A DNA stretch of 64,000 bases from Peribacillus muralis (GCF_001645685.2 NZ_CP017080.1:2594001-2658000); one strand, 5' to 3'. Counted from the first letter of the stretch, positions 52,738 to 62,373 are shown. The notes: generated by a model not told the origin, from the letters alone. Program-made: numbers and translations.

Positions 52738-53553
52738 TTAGTTCAGGACTTGCACTTTAACATTTCTTACGCCCCAATTATTGGCGTCCTGTTCATTAGG
52801 AACAAAGATGTCCACTCTATTTCCTTTGATGGCACTACCGGTATCGGCTGCCGTTGCGTATCCATAACCCTCCACATAAACTTTCGAACCTAGTGGAATG
52901 ACTGACGGATCGACGGAAATCACTTTTGCATTTGGATTAGCTTTCAAGTCAACGCCAGTTGCTGTAGTGCCGCTGCAACCTTGACAATCAGCGGTATAAG
53001 CCGTTGCTCTTACGGTCAATTCTTTTTCCACACCGGCTTGATCGTTGGATTCTTGATTTGATTCTGCCTTTTCTGGTTGTTCTGCCGATTTAGCTTGTTC
53101 TGCTGGCTTGGCTTGTTCTGCTGGCTTGGCTTGTTCTGCCGGTTTAGCCTGTTCAGATGTTTGCTCAGGGCCCGCGCTTGCTGCTTCCACTTTGTTGCCC
53201 GCTGGCTTAATGACTAAATCCTGATCCGGATGAATCATATCCGAATTTAGGTCGTTCCAAGATTTAATATCAGATACCGATACATCATATTTGTGTGCTA
53301 TTTCCGATAATGTCTCCCCTGACTTGACTTTATGATGCTGTTCTTGAGAGATATGTATGGTTTCTCCTACATAAATCGAGTCTGAAGACAAATCATTCCA
53401 AGACTTAATATCTTCTATTGATACTTTATATGTTTGAGATATCCCCCATAATGTGTCTCCATCTTTCACTTTGACATCTTCTGCTTGTACCGGAATAGTG
53501 AATGCACCGGATATTGCAGCCGCTGCCGCTAACGATAAGATTGATTTTTTCAT
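52738..53553 (-). CDS. Secreted LysM-LysM-3D cell wall hydrolase, YocH-like
   Basis: 271 aa. Signal peptide (1-24, cut after VQA). Two LysM modules (about 26-70 and 73-117, both ending DIKSWNDL repeats). A low-complexity linker of AEQAKP repeats (about 135-160) leads to a C-terminal 3D domain (ATAYTADC, GSKVYVEGYGYATAADTG, NRVDIFV), probably a lytic transglycosylase-like fold as in Slt/MltA. Resembles YocH/YabE/YorM-type autolysins. AAGGAGG precedes the ATG and a WalR-like box lies 114 nt upstream, matching YocH control by WalKR. Confidence 0.88.
   Translation of the reverse strand: MKKSILSLAAAAAISGAFTIPVQAEDVKVKDGDTLWGISQTYKVSIEDIKSWNDLSSDSIYVGETIHISQEQHHKVKSGETLSEIAHKYDVSVSDIKSWNDLNSDMIHPDQDLVIKPAGNKVEAASAGPEQTSEQAKPAEQAKPAEQAKPAEQAKSAEQPEKAESNQESNDQAGVEKELTVRATAYTADCQGCSGTTATGVDLKANPNAKVISVDPSVIPLGSKVYVEGYGYATAADTGSAIKGNRVDIFVPNEQDANNWGVRNVKVQVLN
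53095..53150. repeat. 18-bp tandem repeat inside yocH-like gene
   Basis: About three to four copies of an 18-bp unit encoding AEQAKP (minus strand). A likely length-variable linker between LysM and 3D domains. Confidence 0.75.
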
Positions 53554-53666
53554 ATGTTGTTACCTCCTTGTGAACTGCTTTATAAGCTATGAGATAAATA
53601 GTAACATAGTTTTTTTCTATACAAAGAACAAACAGATAAAGAATAGATGACAAACATCACAGGAAG

Positions 53667-53683
53667 ATAACGGAACTATAACA
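53667..53683 (-). promoter_or_regulatory. WalR-like box upstream of yocH-like gene
   Basis: Minus strand TGTTAT-AGTTC-CGTTAT against the WalR consensus TGTWAH-N5-TGTWAH: 11 of 12 fixed positions fit. The correct spacing and target family make it credible. Confidence 0.55.
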
Positions 53684-53746
53684 AGTTTTTATAATATTCT
53701 GAAAAAATATCTTTCTCCAAACCTCACCCCTTTCAGAAGAGTGGAG

Positions 53747-53775
53747 ACATATTATGCATTACCGAGGCATAAAAA
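53747..53775 (+). promoter_or_regulatory. Sigma-E-like promoter of cotJ operon
   Basis: ACATATT (53747-53753), 14-nt spacer, CATAAAAA (53768-53775), close to the mother-cell sigma-E consensus KMATATT-N14-CATACAHT. cotJ is a sigma-E operon in B. subtilis. Confidence 0.65.
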
Positions 53776-53810
53776 TTTAAGGGCCATATCTTTACAAAGG
53801 AGGCATATCC

Positions 53811-54044
53811 GTGACGCGTGATAAGACCTTTACATTAGTCAAATCATATAAACCTTTTCATAGTAAGTATGATCCCTGCCCTCCCATAGGGAGGAATTAC
53901 TACAGAACGCCCCCCAATCTATATATGAATTTTCAACCTCCGAACCTGGAGCAATTCACCCCGGAGGAAGCTCTGAAATACGGGACGCTATGGAAATTCT
54001 TTTATGATTACTATGATAATCCATATCGGGAAAGGGAGACGTAA
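53811..54044 (+). CDS. cotJA: Spore coat associated protein CotJA
   Basis: 77 aa, GTG start with AAAGGAGG upstream. Pro/Tyr-rich (YDPCPPIG, TPPNLYMNFQPPNLEQFTPEEALKYGTLW), the standard CotJA text. Part of the inner coat or forespore outer surface with CotJB and CotJC. The stop abuts the cotJB ATG directly, showing a tight operon. Confidence 0.92.
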   Translation: MTRDKTFTLVKSYKPFHSKYDPCPPIGRNYYRTPPNLYMNFQPPNLEQFTPEEALKYGTLWKFFYDYYDNPYRERET

Positions 54045-54311
54045 ATGAATAAGAACCTGGATGATGAATATTATCATTTGCTGGAACAAATACAGGCTGC
54101 GGATTTTGTGCTTGTCGAACTGACACATTATTTGGATACGCATCCTACTGACCAACAAGCACTGCAGCAATTCAATCAATTCCATGAATACTCCAAGCAA
54201 CTGAAATCGGTTTTTGAACCTAAATACGGTCCATTATCAGGATTCGGAAACAGTTTTGGCGGTGAAAATAAATGGGAATGGGGTCAAGGCCCATGGCCAT
54301 GGCAGGTATAA
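54045..54311 (+). CDS. cotJB: Spore coat protein CotJB
   Basis: 88 aa. Helical N-terminus ([32 protein letters not shown]) then the Gly/Trp-rich C-terminus [16 protein letters not shown] typical of CotJB. It starts immediately after the cotJA stop and ends 12 nt before cotJC, whose ribosome site AAGGAG lies in that gap. Confidence 0.92.
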   Translation: MNKNLDDEYYHLLEQIQAADFVLVELTHYLDTHPTDQQALQQFNQFHEYSKQLKSVFEPKYGPLSGFGNSFGGENKWEWGQGPWPWQV

Positions 54312-54323
54312 GGAGAGATATCC

Positions 54324-54893
54324 ATGTGGGTATATGAAAAAAAACTGCAATATCCGGTTAAGGTGAGGAACTGCAACCCGAGATTGGCAAAATATTTAAT
54401 AGAACAATACGGGGGTGCCGATGGTGAGTTGGCAGCCGCCCTTCGTTACTTAAATCAGCGCTACACGATTCCAGACAAAGTGATTGGCCTTTTAACCGAT
54501 ATTGGAACGGAAGAATTCGCACACCTGGAAATGATCGCTACGATGATTTATAAACTCACGAAAGACGCTACGCCACAACAGATGGCTGAAGCAGGACTTG
54601 GAGATCATTATGTTAACCATGACAGTGCACTTTTTTATCACGATGCCGCAGGAAACCCATGGACTGCCACATATATCCAAGCTAAAGGCGATCCCATTGC
54701 CGACCTATACGAAGATATTGCCGCTGAAGAGAAGGCGCGGGCCACGTATCAATGGTTGATTGACATTTCAGATGATCCCGATATCAATGATTCCCTTAGG
54801 TTTTTACGCGAAAGGGAAATTGTCCATAGCATGAGATTTAGAGAGGCCGTGGAGATTTTAAAAGATGAACAAGGGAAAAAGAAGTTTTTTTGA
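54324..54893 (+). CDS. cotJC: CotJC, manganese catalase-like coat protein
   Basis: 189 aa. Ferritin-like four-helix fold of the manganese catalase family, with metal-ligand Glu/His in GGADGELAAALRYLNQR, EEFAHLEMIATMIY, EEKARATYQWL and REREIVHSMRFREA. A spore coat component that may remove hydrogen peroxide. Third gene of cotJABC; followed by a 14-bp terminator. Confidence 0.93.
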   Translation: MWVYEKKLQYPVKVRNCNPRLAKYLIEQYGGADGELAAALRYLNQRYTIPDKVIGLLTDIGTEEFAHLEMIATMIYKLTKDATPQQMAEAGLGDHYVNHDSALFYHDAAGNPWTATYIQAKGDPIADLYEDIAAEEKARATYQWLIDISDDPDINDSLRFLREREIVHSMRFREAVEILKDEQGKKKFF

Positions 54894-54906
54894 AGATCAG
54901 TATAAA

Positions 54907-54953
54907 AACTGGACCCCCATGTAAGACTTTTGCCTAACAATGGGGGTCCAGTT
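54907..54953. terminator. Terminator between cotJC and cvfB
   Basis: 14-bp stem AACTGGACCCCCAT / ATGGGGGTCCAGTT with a 19-nt loop; it can serve both convergent units. Confidence 0.75.
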
Positions 54954-54969
54954 GAGATCTGCGTTATTA

Positions 54970-55842
54970 TCATTTACGGTCTGAAGAATAAGTCCAGCCA
55001 TCTTCCTGATATATCTTGTCTTCCTTCATTAGTTTGCCAAGAGCACGTTTGAACGCTCCCTTGCTTAAACCGAAGTGAAATTGAATCTCATCTGGTGGGG
55101 TTTTATCCCCATAAGGCATCGCTCCGCCACGATTCATTAAATACGTAAAAATGACATCGGCATCTTCGCCCATTAAATCTTGTTTAAACGGGATTAGAGA
55201 GACGTTCAGCGTCCCATCTTCTTTACTATCTATGACGCGGCCTTCCACTAATTCCCCAAGGCGAGGCTCCTCCTTGCGTTCACTTTCATGAATGAAGCAG
55301 CGATAGCCTTCCTGTGAAACAAAGAACGAACCGACCATAAGCAGCCGATAGACGTTACCGCTCACGGTTGTATTACGAACTCCTTTTAATGGGGCCTTCT
55401 CGGCAATCTCCTGGATTACATCCTCCGTTGCAAGCTTACCGAACAAGCGGTCATTGCGATCCGTCTTCAAGGATACATAAAGCCGATCGCCTACCTCAGG
55501 CCACAAGCGGTCAATATTCGGAAGATCATCAAGAGATACAAGTATATCTTTGGAGAGTCCGATGTTCACGAACACCCCTAGCTTCCTTTTCACGTTGACA
55601 ACTTCCGCCCATCCATATCGATCGATTTGAATGTCAGGGATTTTCATTGTAGCCGTAAGTCTTGCTTGTTTATCATGGTAGATGAATACCGTCACCGAAT
55701 CGCCAATCTCAAGCTCCGTTCCTTCATTCGTTTCATTATGATGAAGTAACACATCTTCTGAACCGTCAGTTAAAAACCAGCCAAAATCCGCCTTACGTTC
55801 CACTTCTAACTCGACAGCCATACCGGCCTGAATTTTTTGCAT
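54970..55842 (-). CDS. CvfB-like S1-domain RNA-binding protein (YitL)
   Basis: 290 aa. N-terminal OB/S1-like folds (about 5-65, 70-145 and 150-215) with LGVFVNIGLSKDILVSLDDLP as a clear S1 strand set, and a C-terminal winged helix (about 225-285: FGLSKGAFKRALGKLMKEDKI). Matches S. aureus CvfB and B. subtilis YitL, which bind RNA and affect virulence gene expression or translation. AGGAGG precedes the ATG. Monocistronic. Confidence 0.9.
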   Translation of the reverse strand: MQKIQAGMAVELEVERKADFGWFLTDGSEDVLLHHNETNEGTELEIGDSVTVFIYHDKQARLTATMKIPDIQIDRYGWAEVVNVKRKLGVFVNIGLSKDILVSLDDLPNIDRLWPEVGDRLYVSLKTDRNDRLFGKLATEDVIQEIAEKAPLKGVRNTTVSGNVYRLLMVGSFFVSQEGYRCFIHESERKEEPRLGELVEGRVIDSKEDGTLNVSLIPFKQDLMGEDADVIFTYLMNRGGAMPYGDKTPPDEIQFHFGLSKGAFKRALGKLMKEDKIYQEDGWTYSSDRK

Positions 55843-55962
55843 GTATATGAATCCTCCTGTAACTAACCTTTACCTACACTTATATACCATGAATTATTTT
55901 TTCCAACATCATTGAATTTATCATCTTTTTGTTGTTATGTATACCCATTCCTATATTTTTCT

Positions 55963-58830
55963 TTATACCTGCTCATCTTCATTACAGGAATGCGGTATCA
56001 AGATTTGCCCTTTTTTACTATTGCTTAACAACGTATGCATGATCACTTTCGATAATTGGCTTGGCTTATATGGCTTAACTAAATAATCCTTGGCACCTAA
56101 GGAGAGCCCCTTTTCCCTTTCATCAAGTGCGGTCGATATGAAAACCGGGATTTCCTTCAAGCCAGCGGATACTTTTAACTCCCTTAAGATTCCCCACCCG
56201 TCCATCTCTCCTTCTTCAAGCAAGATATCCAGCACAATGGCGTCAGGCGGAGATTTTTTCAGCTCCTGGAAGGCTTTCCTTCCACTATTGAAATAATTCA
56301 CATGAAAGCCGCTATCCATCAATTCATATTTCAATAATTCCGCCAAATTTATATCATCCTCAATGACCATGATTTCATAGCTCAGTTTTATCGACTGTCC
56401 ATCATGATTCGAGCCCATCCCCTTTTGGGTAACTCTCGGTAAAGAAATGGTAAACGTGCTCCCTTGTCCGTACTGTGATACCACCGTCACCTGACCGCCG
56501 TGTGATTTGATGATTTCATCAACGATGGCCAACCCCAGGCCTGTCCCTCCGATTCTGCGGCGATCTGAATTATCGACACGATAAAACTTCTGAAATAAAT
56601 GAGGCAGTGATTCTTTTGGGATTCCTAGCCCCTCATCCTCGATGTCTATGGAAAGCATATCATTCCTTGTATGAACACGGACCAATATCCTTCCTCCATC
56701 AGGAGAATATTTGATGGAATTGCTTAGTAGGTTGGTAAAGGCCTGTTCAATCTTAATCCGATCTCCTAAAATCATCAAGTCACTAGTTTCAATTTGGAGT
56801 TGTATATCATGGTGTTCTGTATTAATTTCAAGATGCTCAATTACCTTCTGAATCAATGGAAGGATTTCGACATATTTTTTTTCATAGATTTGTTTGCCGG
56901 ATTCCATTTTTTGAACATCAAGAAAATCATTGATAAGTGCTGTAAGGCGTTTCGCTTCATTGTAAATTGTCTGCAGATATTTTGTCTGCCTCTCGGGCTT
57001 CAAGGGTTTATTCAGCATCAATTCGGTGAAACCAAGAACACTAGCAAGCGGAGTCCTCAATTCGTGGCTGACCGTACTGACGAACTCGGATTTCATTTGA
57101 TCCACTTCATATTCCTTTGTAATGTCCCGGTAAACCAAAATAGTGCCAAAACCCTCTTCACGATAGCGCAAAGCTTCAAAATATACCTTTATGACCTGAT
57201 TCGTCTCTTTCTTTTTAAATGTAAAGCTCCGTTGTTCATGATTGGCTTCTTCAAGATGCTGAATCGCTTCATCCAAAGAACGTAAAAATCTGTCTCCTTC
57301 CGTTTGATCAGACATCTCGGCACTCCACTTTTCCCAGGTCAGGTCAATGATCTGTTCTGGGGTGGAACCGGCTTTATAAATATCGCAGAAAGGCTGATTG
57401 ACCTGAACGACTTTTCCATCCTGATCGATTAACTGGATGCCTTCCTTAATCGTGTTAAGAATGTCTTGATTTAACCTTCGATTCCCTTCGGTTTGCTCGT
57501 ATAGCTTGATTTTGTCAAGCGACGTCGAGATCTGCTTCGCTAGCGTTTCGCATTCTTCCACCTCCTGATCGGTAAAGGGTGTTCCATATCTGCTAAACAC
57601 CATGATTGCGTCCACCTCCTGAAACGTGGATAAAACGGGAAGATACAAATCATAGCTGTAATTCGTATTTTCGTGATACCCTTTCTCTGCGTCCAATTGT
57701 TCCCTTTTTATCGTGAATGGTTTCTTTTCTTTTAGCAAACGATAATTCAAGCCACTGTGGATATTGTTGCGGAATTGCTTCACGCCATTTTCCGAAATTC
57801 CAAATGACGAAGAGGCATCTTCATGTACTAAAGCAATCATTCCCCGATCAGCCGAAATAATCTTGCTCATATTAAAGACAATGCTCTTTAATACTTCGTT
57901 CTTATTTAAAGTGGAGGATATTCCATTGATTAATTCATTTCTCCTTGTCAGCTTCTGTTCATTATCCCTTATGATGCCTAGCGTAACTTGCAGTTCATTT
58001 TGCTGGGCCTGGAGCTCATCTTGCTGCGCCAGCAACTCTTCATTATGCGCCATCAATTCCTGCTCTTTTTCCTGTACGCTGGATACCATTTTTTTAAAGG
58101 CAATCGACAAAACCCCTAGCTCATCCTTGCGACTTTCATTGACGGTAATGACAGCATCCCGACCAGCAGCGATTTCATTGGCTGCTGCAGAGAAATCGGC
58201 AAGCGGCTTCCCAATATTCCTGATTATCGATCTGATAATGAATAGGAAGATGACTAAGAAAATTAAAACGAACCCGACAAAAACTCCTTGAAGGATGGAT
58301 TGTTCTTTTGTAAGATCCTTCACATTTTCATCACGCTTCTCCGTCAGATTGCCTAAATATGATTTTATCAAGCTGCGAAAATCCGAAATTTGTGCGGAGA
58401 TTTGTGTGCCGCCCATGTTTTCGGGAGAAGCCCTGAAGGATGGGAGATGTTCGCTAAAATAATAATCGGAAAATGCCTCAAGCCTATTGGACATGTTCCT
58501 ATCCTCCTTGGAAGTGGCAATCGCCTTGAACTGCTCCATTTTTTTCCTGATTGAAGTTTCCTCTTGGACTGCTTGTTCCTTCACTTCCTCATTATTCACT
58601 ACATTTTTGGACGCGCTATTTAAAAAGACTGTATGATATTGGTCGAGTATATCTTCCACTAATAATTGTTTTTCGACAATGGTTTGCCTGTGATGGATAT
58701 ATTCAGCGTGTAAAGACTGTAATTGGAAAAATAAGATACCTGTTCCGGCAATAAAAAGGATGATGCACCCTGTCATCAATGACACGACTTGCCTGGATAG
58801 ACTTTTAGTAATGTATGGATTCAGCTTCAT
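55963..58830 (-). CDS. Hybrid histidine kinase (HAMP-GAF-PAS-HisKA-HATPase-REC)
   Basis: 955 aa. Two membrane helices (about 16-36 and 183-203) flank an extracytoplasmic helical sensor. Then HAMP (about 204-258), a Gln/Glu-rich coiled coil (EELLAQQDELQAQQNELQ), GAF (about 310-450), PAS (about 460-575), HisKA with STVSHELRTPLASVLGF (His near 587), ATPase with NLLSNSIKYSP, DEGLGIP and GGTGLGLAIV, and a C-terminal receiver (phospho-Asp in IVLDILL near 863). Its start overlaps the upstream receiver gene by 26 nt, indicating coupling in one signalling operon. Confidence 0.92.
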   Translation of the reverse strand: MKLNPYITKSLSRQVVSLMTGCIILFIAGTGILFFQLQSLHAEYIHHRQTIVEKQLLVEDILDQYHTVFLNSASKNVVNNEEVKEQAVQEETSIRKKMEQFKAIATSKEDRNMSNRLEAFSDYYFSEHLPSFRASPENMGGTQISAQISDFRSLIKSYLGNLTEKRDENVKDLTKEQSILQGVFVGFVLIFLVIFLFIIRSIIRNIGKPLADFSAAANEIAAGRDAVITVNESRKDELGVLSIAFKKMVSSVQEKEQELMAHNEELLAQQDELQAQQNELQVTLGIIRDNEQKLTRRNELINGISSTLNKNEVLKSIVFNMSKIISADRGMIALVHEDASSSFGISENGVKQFRNNIHSGLNYRLLKEKKPFTIKREQLDAEKGYHENTNYSYDLYLPVLSTFQEVDAIMVFSRYGTPFTDQEVEECETLAKQISTSLDKIKLYEQTEGNRRLNQDILNTIKEGIQLIDQDGKVVQVNQPFCDIYKAGSTPEQIIDLTWEKWSAEMSDQTEGDRFLRSLDEAIQHLEEANHEQRSFTFKKKETNQVIKVYFEALRYREEGFGTILVYRDITKEYEVDQMKSEFVSTVSHELRTPLASVLGFTELMLNKPLKPERQTKYLQTIYNEAKRLTALINDFLDVQKMESGKQIYEKKYVEILPLIQKVIEHLEINTEHHDIQLQIETSDLMILGDRIKIEQAFTNLLSNSIKYSPDGGRILVRVHTRNDMLSIDIEDEGLGIPKESLPHLFQKFYRVDNSDRRRIGGTGLGLAIVDEIIKSHGGQVTVVSQYGQGSTFTISLPRVTQKGMGSNHDGQSIKLSYEIMVIEDDINLAELLKYELMDSGFHVNYFNSGRKAFQELKKSPPDAIVLDILLEEGEMDGWGILRELKVSAGLKEIPVFISTALDEREKGLSLGAKDYLVKPYKPSQLSKVIMHTLLSNSKKGQILIPHSCNEDEQV

Positions 58831-59188
58831 GCAGAATGACCTCTATCTTTTCGATTAACTTTAACGGGCTGAATGGTTTGGCCATAAAATAATCCGCACC
58901 CGCTTCCAATATTCTATCTTGTTCAAATTGCTGGCTTTTGGCAGATAACATGAGGATTTTCCCTTGTGTTTTTATTTCGGAAGACTGGATTTTTTCAATG
59001 ATCTCCAGCCCGGTATACCCAGGCATCATGTAATCAAGAATAATCAGGTCATAGGTACGGTCCTTAAGGAGCTGTACCGCCTCCATTCCGTCTGCCGCTT
59101 CGTCAACTACATAATCTTCATCCTCAAGGGTGTCCACCACCAGCATTCGCAACACTTCTTCATCTTCCGCTAATAAAATTCGCTTCAT
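58805..59188 (-). CDS. Single-domain response regulator (Spo0F/CheY-like)
   Basis: 127 aa consisting only of a receiver: acidic pair in LLAEDEEVL (9-11), phospho-Asp in LIILDYMMPG (near 52), Thr/Ser in LMLSAKS (near 81) and Lys in MAKPFSP (near 104). No output domain, so it should act as a phosphate shuttle or by protein contact. It lies between the Hpt-REC-GGDEF-REC gene and the hybrid kinase gene, the natural place for an intermediate in a phosphorelay. Confidence 0.9.
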   Translation of the reverse strand: MKRILLAEDEEVLRMLVVDTLEDEDYVVDEAADGMEAVQLLKDRTYDLIILDYMMPGYTGLEIIEKIQSSEIKTQGKILMLSAKSQQFEQDRILEAGADYFMAKPFSPLKLIEKIEVILHEAESIHY

Positions 59189-59280
59189 CCTTCAGTCTCC
59201 TTAAACTCGTTTGTTTCATCCATTTCATCTGAAATGCTTATTTCGCACTATGGTGTTTATATTCTTTCCTTGAAACCGGT

Positions 59281-60903
59281 TTAAATCAGCTTTGTCAATA
59301 GACGCTCTATCCTTGCCTTAAGTTCCGTAATGCTGAATGGTTTGGTTACATAATCATCTGCACCTAATTTCAATGCTTTGGCAATATCATCCGTACTTTT
59401 TCTTCCTGTCAGCATAAGTACGGTATAAAAATTAGCATTGCTTCCTTGTTTCACTTCCTGCAGCACCTCGATTCCATCCATGATCGGCATCACTCCATCA
59501 AGAATCAGGAAATGCCCCACGTCTTCCTTGGCCCGATCGGAATTCAAAAACGAAGGGCCGTCTTCATAAACGGCAATATTCAAGTCGAAGTGCGGTACCT
59601 GCAGCGAACGCAACTCTTTGGTTAAGATGGTCCGGATGATAATATCGTCATCTATCACGGACACATTAAGGGATTTCTTGTTAAATCGTGTTTGCTGTAT
59701 ACTTTCAACCTTTGCACGCCCTGTTCGTTTCGCTTCATATAAAGAAGTGTCCGCTTCCTCAAGAGCTTCCTTCGGCGTAACGTGTTCATTTTCAACCGTA
59801 AATACACCGGCGGAAAATGTAATCGAGAATGCTTGTCCCTCGTGGATGAATTCCTTCGTGGAAAAGTCCTTGATTAACCTTGTTAGCTTATGCTTCGCTT
59901 GTTCATTTGAAGTATCAGGGAAAATAAGGACGAACTCCTCCCCTCCATAGCGGCAAATCAAATCAGAGCTCCTGATATTGCTTTTAATGAATTGGGCAAA
60001 TTCGGCAAGTACGAAGTCTCCCACCGCATGTCCGTATTGATCATTCACCCGTTTAAAGTGATCTATATCAATGATGCTTATCGTAAAGCTCTGCCCTGAA
60101 CGCTTATAATCATTGAAATGTCGCGGCAGTGTGTCTTCAAGAAATCTCCGGTTATATACTTGTGTCAACTCGTCTATTAAAACCGATTGATCAAAAATCC
60201 TTTTCCGCTGGATATGTCTCTCCATCTTGACGATAAACTCATCTATATCGATTGGCTTACCGATGAAATCATCCGCCCCCATCTTGAATGCTTTTATTCG
60301 GGTATGCTTATCGTTCTGAATGCTGATCATGATTTTCGGAATGAAATATTTCTCATTGTGGACGTGAATGTCATGAAGGATTTGAAACCCATCCTTTGCA
60401 GGCAGCTGAATATCAAGAATCAGGCAATCTGGCTGCATTTCAAAATATTGATTGGTCGCCTTGACAGGATCGGCATTCGTGATCACCATCCACCCCTGTT
60501 CCTCCAGAATATCTTTCAATAAAATCAGCATGGAAATATCATCATCAATGATCTGGATGAGCGGGGCCTGCGAATTACGTACCGGCTTTCCCTTTATTTC
60601 AATTTCATCAAAATGCTCATATTCGTATGTATGTTCAATAAGATCGAAAAGGAAATTCCTAAGATCGGATGGAATCCATAATCGGTCACTTTCTTCATCC
60701 ATTTCATCTAACAGCTGTTCCGTAATTGACATAAGCCCACATAATTGCAGCGTACCAGCCGTCCCTTTGATAGAATGCAGGAAACGGAATACTTCTTGAC
60801 CCGGGATGGTCTGAGCATCTTCAAGCTCCAGCCATTCAGACAGTTTGTTCTTAATATTTCCAAATAGACTATTTTTGTATTTTTCCATATTTACAAGTTT
60901 CAC
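59281..60903 (-). CDS. Hpt-REC-GGDEF-REC response regulator/diguanylate cyclase
   Basis: 540 aa. N-terminal Hpt (His43 in FLHSIKGTAG), REC1 (about 112-230; phospho-Asp in CLILDIQLP near 164), GGDEF (about 245-405) with active-site GGEEF near 320 and an intact inhibitory RSSD site exactly 5 residues before it, and a C-terminal REC2 (about 415-540; LILDGVMP near 472). It should make c-di-GMP under phosphorelay control. Start uncertain: GTG 60903 or ATG 60888, neither with a strong ribosome site. The receiver and hybrid kinase genes follow 92 nt downstream on the same strand. Confidence 0.9.
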   Translation of the reverse strand: MKLVNMEKYKNSLFGNIKNKLSEWLELEDAQTIPGQEVFRFLHSIKGTAGTLQLCGLMSITEQLLDEMDEESDRLWIPSDLRNFLFDLIEHTYEYEHFDEIEIKGKPVRNSQAPLIQIIDDDISMLILLKDILEEQGWMVITNADPVKATNQYFEMQPDCLILDIQLPAKDGFQILHDIHVHNEKYFIPKIMISIQNDKHTRIKAFKMGADDFIGKPIDIDEFIVKMERHIQRKRIFDQSVLIDELTQVYNRRFLEDTLPRHFNDYKRSGQSFTISIIDIDHFKRVNDQYGHAVGDFVLAEFAQFIKSNIRSSDLICRYGGEEFVLIFPDTSNEQAKHKLTRLIKDFSTKEFIHEGQAFSITFSAGVFTVENEHVTPKEALEEADTSLYEAKRTGRAKVESIQQTRFNKKSLNVSVIDDDIIIRTILTKELRSLQVPHFDLNIAVYEDGPSFLNSDRAKEDVGHFLILDGVMPIMDGIEVLQEVKQGSNANFYTVLMLTGRKSTDDIAKALKLGADDYVTKPFSITELKARIERLLTKLI

Positions 60904-61142
60904 TTCTAATCACTTGACCCTTTCTTCATGTGGAAATAAAACCTTTGACCTATTAAAATTGCATACCCCACTTAAAATTAGGTCTAAAGTATATAACATC
61001 AGGAATATTTTACATCATAAAAGTTTGTCTATAAATAGAATATCGCCATCTTGCAAAATTTATTTAAAATATGTCATAAATTTTTCTTATTTAACCGACT
61101 CAGCCGTCTAATGCCGCATTGTTTAAAATAAAGGGAATTCGA

Positions 61143-61151
61143 TGGTATAAT
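61143..61151 (+). promoter_or_regulatory. Extended -10 promoter of alaX-like gene
   Basis: TGGTATAAT is a perfect TGnTATAAT extended -10; the -35 is weak. The start codon is 34 nt downstream. Confidence 0.55.
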
Positions 61152-61185
61152 TTATTGATCAACAGAAAGGAGCAGGGAAACATTC

Positions 61186-62373
61186 ATGACAAAACAATTA
61201 TATTATTCGTCCCCCCATACTTCCCAATGGGACTCCAAGCTCATGGGTTGCTTCAAGGAAAATGATTATTACTACGTTACACTTGATGAGACAGCCTTCT
61301 ATCCTGAAGGAGGTGGCCAACCTTCAGATACTGGAACGATTGATGGACTCGGCGTCCTTGACGTAATTAAGGGGGCTGATGGAGAAATCCTTCACAAGCT
61401 TGAGAAAATGCCAAGTTCGAAAATTGTACACTGTGACCTGGATTGGTCACGCCGCTTCGATCACATGCAATCGCATAGTGGTCAGCATCTTCTCTCAGCC
61501 GTCTGCCGGGAGCTTTTTGAGGCGAATACCGTCAGCTTCCACCTTGGAAAAGAGTATTTGACCATCGATATATCCGAATCCGATTGGACTGAAGTACATA
61601 CGATTGCAGCAGAAGAAAAGGTGAATCAATATATCATTGAAAATCGCCAACTGCTCACCTATTATGTAACGAAGGAGCAATTACAGTCTCTTCCCGTCGT
61701 CAAAATGCCCAAGGTTACCGAGAATATCCGTATTGTTGAAATCGAAGGGATAGAGTATAACCCCTGCGGTGGAACCCATGTCGAACGAACCGGTGAGATT
61801 GGAATGATTAAAATTCTCAAAACCGAGAAGCAAAAGGATCATACCCGTCTATTTTTCAAATGCGGCTTCAGGGCATTAAAGGATTATTCCGAAGGTCTCG
61901 GCATCCTTTCGGCTTTATCAAACAAATTCAATACCGGACGTAAAGATATTTTCAATCGGGTCGAAAAATTGGAACATGACCACAAACAGCTTCTTTCGAC
62001 TATTGAAGACTTAAAGCTTGAAAATGCAAAATTCCTTGCTGACTCCTTGCTTGCAGAAAATAAGGAAGGGTTCATCTACCATATATTCGAAGAAAGCTCA
62101 CTGAAAGAACTGCAATATTTAGCAGCTATGATTGTAAAAAAAGAAAAAGCGCTCGTATTATTGGCGTCCCGCAAAGATCAAAAAGTCATTTTCTCCAACA
62201 GTGGACAACTGCCCATTCATTGCGGCCAATATTTCAAAGCCGAGCTCAGTCCCTTTAACGGAAAAGGCGGCGGAAGTGAACAAGCTGCTCAAGCAGGGTT
62301 TAGCTCACAAGATGATTTGCTAGCCTTCTACCGGTTCACTGTGGAAAAATTCAGTCAAACATCCCTTGATTGA
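61186..62373 (+). CDS. Alanyl-tRNA editing protein AlaX (DHHA1-containing)
   Basis: 395 aa. Free-standing homologue of the AlaRS editing domain: TAFYPEGGGQPSDTG (about 36-50), zinc motif HSGQH (about 96-100) and CGGTH (near 193-197). These clear Ser or Gly mischarged on tRNA-Ala. A coiled coil (about 250-280) leads to a C-terminal DHHA1 domain ending FNGKGGGSEQAAQAG. Size fits the long AlaX-L type. AAAGGAG lies upstream of the ATG, though with long spacing. Confidence 0.9.
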   Translation: MTKQLYYSSPHTSQWDSKLMGCFKENDYYYVTLDETAFYPEGGGQPSDTGTIDGLGVLDVIKGADGEILHKLEKMPSSKIVHCDLDWSRRFDHMQSHSGQHLLSAVCRELFEANTVSFHLGKEYLTIDISESDWTEVHTIAAEEKVNQYIIENRQLLTYYVTKEQLQSLPVVKMPKVTENIRIVEIEGIEYNPCGGTHVERTGEIGMIKILKTEKQKDHTRLFFKCGFRALKDYSEGLGILSALSNKFNTGRKDIFNRVEKLEHDHKQLLSTIEDLKLENAKFLADSLLAENKEGFIYHIFEESSLKELQYLAAMIVKKEKALVLLASRKDQKVIFSNSGQLPIHCGQYFKAELSPFNGKGGGSEQAAQAGFSSQDDLLAFYRFTVEKFSQTSLD

